Shown piece after piece: positions 59,584 through 64,000 of a stretch of 64,000 nt of DNA. The position numbers and the translations under genes were made by a program. Numbering within the stretch: the first letter of the stretch is position 1; every line of letters starts with the position of its first letter. Under the pieces are notes generated by a model. That model was not told where the DNA came from. It did no database searches and saw nothing but the letters and a program-made list of their open reading frames with translations. Where the stretch lies: NCBI GenBank assembly GCA_002307295.1, contig DBTY01000039.1, positions 103,040 through 167,039 on the forward strand, in the 5' to 3' direction. This DNA comes from Ignavibacteriales bacterium UBA1304. Lineage in GTDB: Bacteria; Bacteroidota; Ignavibacteria; Ignavibacteriales; Ignavibacteriaceae.

Positions 59584-59871
59584 TTAAATAAACTCAATTG
59601 ATAAATCTTTCCATTCTGGATTTAATTTTTCAATCAATTCGATTTTCCATTGCCGCTTCCATTTTTTTAGCTGTTTTTCGCGTGTGATAGCCGCATTTAT
59701 ATCGCTACATGTTTCAAAGTACACAAGTAGCTTTACCTTATATCTTTTTGTAAAGCCTTCAATTAGTCCGTTTTTGTGTTCATAAGTTCTTCTTTCTAAA
59801 TTATTTGTAACTCCTATATAAAGAACCCCATCTTTTTTGCTTGCTAAGATATAAACGTAGTATTGTTTCAT
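59584..59871 (-). CDS. GIY-YIG endonuclease-domain protein (UvrC-type N-terminal domain, YhbQ-like size)
   Basis: 95 residues consisting of one GIY-YIG domain: YYVYIL (4-9), LYIGVT (17-22), catalytic-type Arg27 in NNLERR, and Glu65 in AITREKQLKKWKR. All main active-site positions are kept, so nuclease activity is plausible. No DNA-recognition domain is fused. The gene is embedded in a symmetric array of REP-like palindromes, three on each side in the same order and orientation. The left and right flanks are also alike in the spacer between the first two palindromes. That context suggests a tie between the nuclease and the repeats, which is inference. The start is the ATG at 59871. Confidence 0.88.
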   Translation of the reverse strand: MKQYYVYILASKKDGVLYIGVTNNLERRTYEHKNGLIEGFTKRYKVKLLVYFETCSDINAAITREKQLKKWKRQWKIELIEKLNPEWKDLSIEFI

Positions 59872-59919
59872 GATAAACTACCCTTTTATAAATTAAGCGT
59901 ATATTTTTCATTAAACATA

Positions 59920-60062
59920 GATTCCGGGTCTACGCCCGGAATGACAGAAAAATTTAATTTTGGCAGATTCACTTGAATTTGTCATTCCTGCGAAAGCAGG
60001 AATACAAAAAACATTTTATAAATCCAGTAAGTATAGATTCCGGGTCTACGCCCGGAATGACA
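59920..60062. repeat. Right REP/BIME-like palindrome cluster of the GIY-YIG locus
   Basis: Element 1' at 59921-59942 (arms ATTCCGGG/CCCGGAAT), element 2' at 59984-60003 (arms ATTCCTGC/GCAGGAAT, loop GAAA) and element 3' at 60037-60058 (identical to element 1'). Orientations are left, right, left, as on the other side. The spacer between 1' and 2' (GGCAGATTCACTTGAATTT) closely matches that between 1 and 2 (TGCAGATTCGTTTTAATTT), so about 80 bp is a direct repeat flanking the gene. Confidence 0.88.
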
Positions 60063-60081
60063 AAAAAAAATAGAAATTCTT

Positions 60082-61503
60082 TTACTTCCCTTCTTTCAGA
60101 TACTCGTCAATTGCTTTTGCCGCGGTGCGGCCTGCGCCCATTGCAAGAATAACGGTGGCTCCGCCTGTTACAATATCGCCTCCGGCAAAGACGCCTTTTT
60201 TAGAAGTCTTCATAGTATCCGGATCGACAACAATGTTGCCCCGTTTAGTGTACGATAAATCGGGAGTGGTTTTTTGTATAATTGGGTTTGAGCCGTTGCC
60301 AATTGCAATAACTGCCATATCAATATCCATCAGGTATTCCGAACCGGGTATTGGTACGGGTTTTCTGCGGCCGGAAGCGTCCGGTTCGCCAAGCTCCATT
60401 TTCTGAAGTTTTACCTGTTTTAGCCAGCCGTCTTTATCGCCAATAAACTCAAGAGGATTAGCAAGGAATAAAAACTCAATTCCTTCCTGCTTTGCGTGAT
60501 GAGCTTCTTCGGCGCGGGCGGGCAGCTCGTTTTCTGAACGTCTGTAAATAATATTCGCTTTTGCCGCTCCAAGTCTTTTTGATGTTCTGACTGCGTCCAT
60601 TGCGGTATTGCCTCCGCCAAAAACGGCTACGTTTTTGCCTTTGCAGTCAAACACGGGAGTGTCAAATTCCGGGAACCTGTAAGCTTTCATCAGATTAACG
60701 CGGGTAAGAAATTCGTTTGCAGAATAAACTCCGTTTAGATTTTCGCCAGGGATATTAAGGAAGTAAGGGAGTCCCGCTCCAACTGCAATAAAGACTGCGT
60801 CGTAACCGGAAGTAAGCAATTCGTCAATAGTATCTGTAAAACCAATTACCGAATTGGGCTGAAAATCAACGCCAAGTTTACTTAAAGCGTCTACTTCCGC
60901 TTTTACAATTTCTTTTGGAAGGCGAAACTCAGGAATGCCATAAAGAAGAACGCCGCCAATTGCGTGAAGAGCTTCAAACACAGTAACGTCGTGTCCCATT
61001 TGGATAAGATCGCCAGCGCAGCTTAATCCGGAAGGGCCGCTGCCAATGATAGCTACTTTTTTGCCGGTTTTGGGTTTAATCTGCGGAGTTCTGATTCCGA
61101 GCGTGTTCCGTTCAAAATCAGCGGCAAATCTTTCAAGTCTGCCAATAGCCACCGCCTCGCCCTTAACGCCAAGCACGCATTTGGATTCGCATTGTTCTTC
61201 CTGAGGGCATACCCGGCCGCAAACGGCAGGCAAAGCGTTGTCTTCTTTAAGCTTTGCGGCGGCTTCGGCGTATTTGCCTTCTGAAATAAGACCTATAAAA
61301 TCTCTTATGTTCACTCCAACAGGACAGCCGGAAATACAAACGGGCTTTGGACATTGAAGGCATCTCTGCGCTTCAAGCAATGCAAGTTCTTCAGTAAAAC
61401 CAAGGTTTACTTCTTTAAAATTTCCGCTTCTTACATTGCCGTCCTGTTCAGGCATAGGCTGACGCGGGATTTTCATTCTTTCTTTTTTCGTTAATTCAGC
61501 CAT
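60082..61503 (-). CDS. nfnB: NADPH-dependent ferredoxin:NADP+ oxidoreductase large subunit (NfnB / glutamate synthase small-chain type)
   Basis: 473 residues. An N-terminal Cys-rich domain (CLQCPKPVCISGCPVGVNIRDF, AVCGRVCPQEEQCESKCVLG) holds two 4Fe-4S clusters. Two dinucleotide-binding folds follow: FAD (VAIIGSGPSGLSCAGDLIQMGHDVTVFE) and NADPH (NVAVFGGGNTAMDAVRTSKRLG), with final GGDIVTGGATVILAMGAGRTAA. It lies 3 bp after the smaller FAD/NAD subunit gene. The pair matches NfnAB/SudAB, which couples NADH, NADPH and reduced ferredoxin by electron bifurcation; glutamate synthase small chain would be the alternative, but no large gltB chain is adjacent. Confidence 0.88.
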   Translation of the reverse strand: MAELTKKERMKIPRQPMPEQDGNVRSGNFKEVNLGFTEELALLEAQRCLQCPKPVCISGCPVGVNIRDFIGLISEGKYAEAAAKLKEDNALPAVCGRVCPQEEQCESKCVLGVKGEAVAIGRLERFAADFERNTLGIRTPQIKPKTGKKVAIIGSGPSGLSCAGDLIQMGHDVTVFEALHAIGGVLLYGIPEFRLPKEIVKAEVDALSKLGVDFQPNSVIGFTDTIDELLTSGYDAVFIAVGAGLPYFLNIPGENLNGVYSANEFLTRVNLMKAYRFPEFDTPVFDCKGKNVAVFGGGNTAMDAVRTSKRLGAAKANIIYRRSENELPARAEEAHHAKQEGIEFLFLANPLEFIGDKDGWLKQVKLQKMELGEPDASGRRKPVPIPGSEYLMDIDMAVIAIGNGSNPIIQKTTPDLSYTKRGNIVVDPDTMKTSKKGVFAGGDIVTGGATVILAMGAGRTAAKAIDEYLKEGK

Positions 61504-61506
61504 AAT

Positions 61507-62367
61507 TTAATTGCCTCCCTGCAATGCCTTTTCAAACGCTACGTCGTAGTTGCACGTATGTTCAAGAGCAGTTTTTTCATCTTTTGAATAAGTTCTGTTT
61601 CTTCTAATTAGTAAGTCAAAATCGACTAAGTGGGCGTCAAACTCAGGGCCGTCGACGCATACAAAAACTGTTTTGCCGTCTACAGTAGCTCTGCATCCGC
61701 CGCACATCCCGGTTCCGTCTACCATTACGGGATTTAGGCTGACCATTGTTTTTATTCCATAAGGGCGGGTTGTTTCGGCAATAGCCCGCATCATTGGGAT
61801 TGGTCCAATTGCCAGTACGAAATCAATTTTTTTACCCGAATCGATAAGCTCTTTTAGTTTTTGAGTGACAAAACCTTTGTAGCCGTAACTGCCGTCGTCG
61901 GTAGTAGGATAAACTTCGTCGCAAACTGCTCTAAGCTCATTTTCGAGCAATACAAATTCTTTAGTCCTTCCGCCGATGATTGAAATAGTATGGTTGCCGG
62001 CTTCTTTTAGGGCGATGGCAGTCGGGTAAGCTATCGCTGTGCCGACGCCTCCTCCAATGCTGACGGCTGTGCCAAAGTTTTCGATATGCGAAGGTTTGCC
62101 AAGGGGCCCGACTACGTCGCGTATAGAATCGTTGGCAGACAGGGAATTTAATTCCTGCGTAGTTTTTCCAATACCCTGAACTATAATGGTAATGGTTCCA
62201 TCGGCAATATTAGAATCGGCAATAGTAAGCGGAATTCTTTCGCCATTTTCATCAATCCGGATTATTACAAATTGTCCGGCTTTTCTTTTTTGCGCTATCT
62301 TCGGAGCTTCAATAATGAACTTCTTGATGTTTGGGGCAAGAAATTCAGCGGATTTTATTTTGTACAT
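61507..62367 (-). CDS. nfnA: NfnA-type / sulfide dehydrogenase subunit, FAD/NAD(P)-binding with 2Fe-2S
   Basis: 286 residues of the dihydroorotate dehydrogenase electron-transfer (PyrK-like) family: the FAD domain (GQFVIIRIDENGERIPLTIAD), the NAD domain (VSIGGGVGTAIAYPTAIALKEAGNHTISIIGGR, FVLAIGPIPMMRAI), and a C-terminal 2Fe-2S motif (GTGMCGGCRATVDGKTVFVCVDGP). It is the first gene of the nfnA-nfnB pair and is expected to bind NADH. Together with nifJ at 6-10 kb it indicates redox balancing through ferredoxin. Confidence 0.9.
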   Translation of the reverse strand: MYKIKSAEFLAPNIKKFIIEAPKIAQKRKAGQFVIIRIDENGERIPLTIADSNIADGTITIIVQGIGKTTQELNSLSANDSIRDVVGPLGKPSHIENFGTAVSIGGGVGTAIAYPTAIALKEAGNHTISIIGGRTKEFVLLENELRAVCDEVYPTTDDGSYGYKGFVTQKLKELIDSGKKIDFVLAIGPIPMMRAIAETTRPYGIKTMVSLNPVMVDGTGMCGGCRATVDGKTVFVCVDGPEFDAHLVDFDLLIRRNRTYSKDEKTALEHTCNYDVAFEKALQGGN

Positions 62368-62644
62368 ATAATCTCTTTGTTTTTATAAATGAAACAGATT
62401 CTTCCTAAAGAAATATAATTAATTCGGCGCAGATTTTACAGGGCATTTTTAATATGCAGTCCGAAAATATAATGAGCGAATTTTAAAATATAGCGGTCTG
62501 CCGTCTTATATTTATTTTAAATTTTAGATATTAAAGGGATAAACCATTTGACTGCTAACGCTTCTGCGGGCTAAGGGCATAATTTCTGATGATCTTAGCA
62601 AAAAATGTATGCGCTATTATTGAACGATATTTTACGGAGAAAAA

Positions 62645-62716
62645 ATGACGACAAGAAGGGAATTCTCAAAAAGTCTAGGCTATTGCCGCCGCCTGACAAA
62701 GTTAACTTTTACTTAA
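62645..62716 (+). pseudogene. Remnant of a Tat-exported protein gene (first codons only)
   Basis: GGAG (62636-62639) precedes an ATG whose frame reads MTTRREFSKSLG, a standard twin-arginine (Tat) signal start. It then goes off as YCRRLTKLTFT and stops. A shift at the GGC of residue 12 restores AIAAA, the expected hydrophobic core, and then stops at once. The gene appears to have been frameshifted and its body deleted. No later match to the missing protein is seen downstream. Confidence 0.5.
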
Positions 62717-62727
62717 TATTGCAATAA

Positions 62728-62756
62728 TTGACATTATGCAAAAAACGCTTTACATT
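62728..62756 (+). promoter_or_regulatory. Sigma-70-like promoter
   Basis: TTGACA (62728-62733), a 17-bp spacer, and TACATT (62751-62756). It would drive rightward transcription towards the gene at 63062, giving a 5' UTR of about 300 bases that contains the hairpin at 62826-62851. Confidence 0.4.
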
Positions 62757-62825
62757 TTATTTGTAATTAAAAATCATGTTCATAAAAAACAGAGCAAATA
62801 AATAATTTGATAACAGCATGATAAG

Positions 62826-62851
62826 TTAATTACTCCCTTAGGAGTTATTAA
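62826..62851. promoter_or_regulatory. Hairpin in the putative 5' UTR of the last gene
   Basis: TTAATTACTCC (62826-62836) and GGAGTTATTAA (62841-62851) pair with one mismatch around CTTA. No T-run follows. It may be a regulatory stem or an operator. Confidence 0.4.
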
Positions 62852-63061
62852 GGGGTTCTATTTTCAGCGGGAGAAGGGTTGTGGGAAATAGTGCGGGAAA
62901 GCTTTTCAGTTTAGTAATTCCAGTTATCGCCTGGGACGATGCAGACAATCGTCTTTTAGCGCCATCCGTATTTTACCCTATTTTTATTTCAGACTACAAA
63001 AATGAGGAGTATTTTATACTTTTCTACTATAATACATAAATAAATAACTAATGAGGCACAA

Positions 63062-63958
63062 ATGAAAAAGCTCTTTTTTATTAATCAACGCGTCAAATTT
63101 GTTTTGGCGGCTTTAGTAATTTTCCTGTTTTTGAGCGGTCAAAATCTTTTAGCGCAAAACGAGGACTTTACTGTTTATTGGACAAGCCACAGTATTAACA
63201 GCTGGGCGTCAAACTATACTCCAAAACTAAACGAACCTGTAACAATAACAGTAGAGTTTGAGGCGCCGCAGGATTTTAATTCAGACGAGTTAATAGGATA
63301 TTCTATAGAACCGGGAATGGAACGATTAAGCGGTATAAATATGCATAAGGGTAAGTTAAAGAAAGGAGAAAAAATATCGTTTCAGGCAGTAGTAAAATTT
63401 ACTGAAAGAAAGGTGTTTGATATAGTAGTAGACTTTCATAAAGCAATACGTAAATATTTTTCCATATATGTAGATGGAGCCTTTAGAGAGAATAAAGACA
63501 TAACTCCTTTGCGTTATTTTGTAGTAGATCGACAAAAAGAACTCGAAACTATGAGAAAAGACTCGTTGAAGGGTAGAAAGATAAGTTATGAAGCTGTAGG
63601 ATATAATAAACCTTTTCATGAATTGAAAGATTGGGGGCCGCTGTCTTCAGATTTGCCTGGAGGCGGAAGGCCTGAGTTTAACAGAACTTCAAGTTTAAGG
63701 TTCGTTACCAAATATGACTCTTTGAATATAGAAGCTGCAAAAAAGTATAACTTGGAAGTGCTTTATAATGATCTTAATAAGAAATTCAATGACATCCAAA
63801 AAGAATCAAGGAAGATATTTAAAGCAGTATATGAAAAACGCCAGGCATTGAAGAATCAAACACTCCAGAAACAGAATCTTGAAAAAGGCGGCATTAAGTC
63901 TAAAGCAGCTCCTGCCGATACTGGAGCTCAAATAGAAAAAAATAGCGATGATAATTAG
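63062..63958 (+). CDS. Exported hypothetical protein with C-terminal coiled-coil-like tail
   Basis: 298 residues with a signal peptide (about 1-31, FLFLSGQNLLAQ). A beta-rich part follows at about 35-150 (YTPKLNEPVTITVEFEAPQDF, KGEKISFQAVVKFTERKVFDIVVDF), resembling a bacterial Ig-like domain. Then come a charged linker with LPGGGRPEF, a helical, probably coiled-coil region at about 220-270 (NLEVLYNDLNKKFNDIQKESRKIFKAVYEKRQALKN) and a disordered tail. No family recognised. GAGG precedes the ATG. The last 42 bp of the window carry no feature. Confidence 0.65.
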   Translation: MKKLFFINQRVKFVLAALVIFLFLSGQNLLAQNEDFTVYWTSHSINSWASNYTPKLNEPVTITVEFEAPQDFNSDELIGYSIEPGMERLSGINMHKGKLKKGEKISFQAVVKFTERKVFDIVVDFHKAIRKYFSIYVDGAFRENKDITPLRYFVVDRQKELETMRKDSLKGRKISYEAVGYNKPFHELKDWGPLSSDLPGGGRPEFNRTSSLRFVTKYDSLNIEAAKKYNLEVLYNDLNKKFNDIQKESRKIFKAVYEKRQALKNQTLQKQNLEKGGIKSKAAPADTGAQIEKNSDDN

Positions 63959-64000
63959 TATGTAAAAGCAAATTATGAGACTGTAAAAAGTTATGTGTAA

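Larger units (their letters stand above)
62368..63061. other. 694-bp intergenic region with gene remnant
   Basis: It holds the promoter of nfnAB at its left end, the broken Tat-signal start at 62645-62716, a good sigma-70-like promoter at 62728-62756, a hairpin at 62826-62851 and the ribosome site of the last gene. The rest is AT-rich with no ORF worth calling. The size and the remnant suggest a lost gene. Confidence 0.6.

Noticed and set aside
1..64000. CRISPR array, tRNA or rRNA genes
   Set aside because: No run of equal-spaced direct repeats with unique spacers and no cloverleaf or rRNA-like conserved stretch was recognised; intergenic gaps are short and AT-rich.

Overview
The window reads as a chromosomal segment from an anaerobic, AT-rich member of the Bacteroidota/Chlorobiota (FCB) group, most likely close to Ignavibacteria. 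The grounds are a type IX secretion C-terminal sorting domain with the QNYPNPFNPST signature at the left edge, a SusC/SusD pair, a PorV/PorQ-like barrel, a DciA (DUF721) gene behind recF, and ferredoxin-linked enzymes (pyruvate:ferredoxin oxidoreductase, NfnAB). The placement is inferred from gene content and signature motifs, not from a search.

Left part (1-20 kb): the end of a secreted T9SS substrate, an EF-hand Ser-rich protein, a copper-export pair (copZ-copA), a beta-solenoid DUF4097 protein, a dihydroorotate-dehydrogenase-like gene next to nifJ, a GHL10 glycoside-hydrolase-like protein, a porin-like barrel with a lipoprotein, and a patatin/Omp85 fusion. Replication core (18-28 kb): yidC-yidD-rnpA-rpmH run leftward, and dnaN-recF-dciA-gyrB-gyrA run rightward from a 229-bp divergent gap. 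This is the classic origin neighbourhood, but dnaA is not in it.

Middle (28-45 kb): two tandem paralogous lipoprotein genes with identical leaders, a cupin/AraC/GH172 cluster, several alpha/beta hydrolases, a HAD phosphatase, a VOC protein, a zinc-peptidase-like protein, a beta-CASP nuclease, a HEAT-repeat protein, methylglyoxal synthase with a methyltransferase, an orphan OmpR-type regulator, a second Ser-rich EF-hand-like protein and an AraC regulator. Right part (45-64 kb): a MacAB-type efflux operon divergent from an ECF sigma/anti-sigma/periplasmic-sensor-like trio, a Sel1-repeat protein, a cytidylate-kinase-like protein, SusC-SusD-lipoprotein, a nitrilase-family amidase, a GIY-YIG gene inside a cluster of REP-like palindromes, the NfnAB transhydrogenase, a broken Tat-signal gene start and a secreted hypothetical.

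The most unusual structure is the GIY-YIG gene at 59.6-59.9 kb. It has three palindromes on each side, arranged in the same order and orientation, and about 80 bp of each flank is recognisably the same sequence. The stems show compensating base changes. This resembles a REP/BIME system in which a GIY-YIG nuclease takes the place of the usual RAYT transposase. Second is the lipoprotein pair at 28.0-29.1 kb, with 101 identical bases over leader and signal peptide followed by diverged mature parts. No tRNA, rRNA, CRISPR array or complete insertion sequence was recognised.
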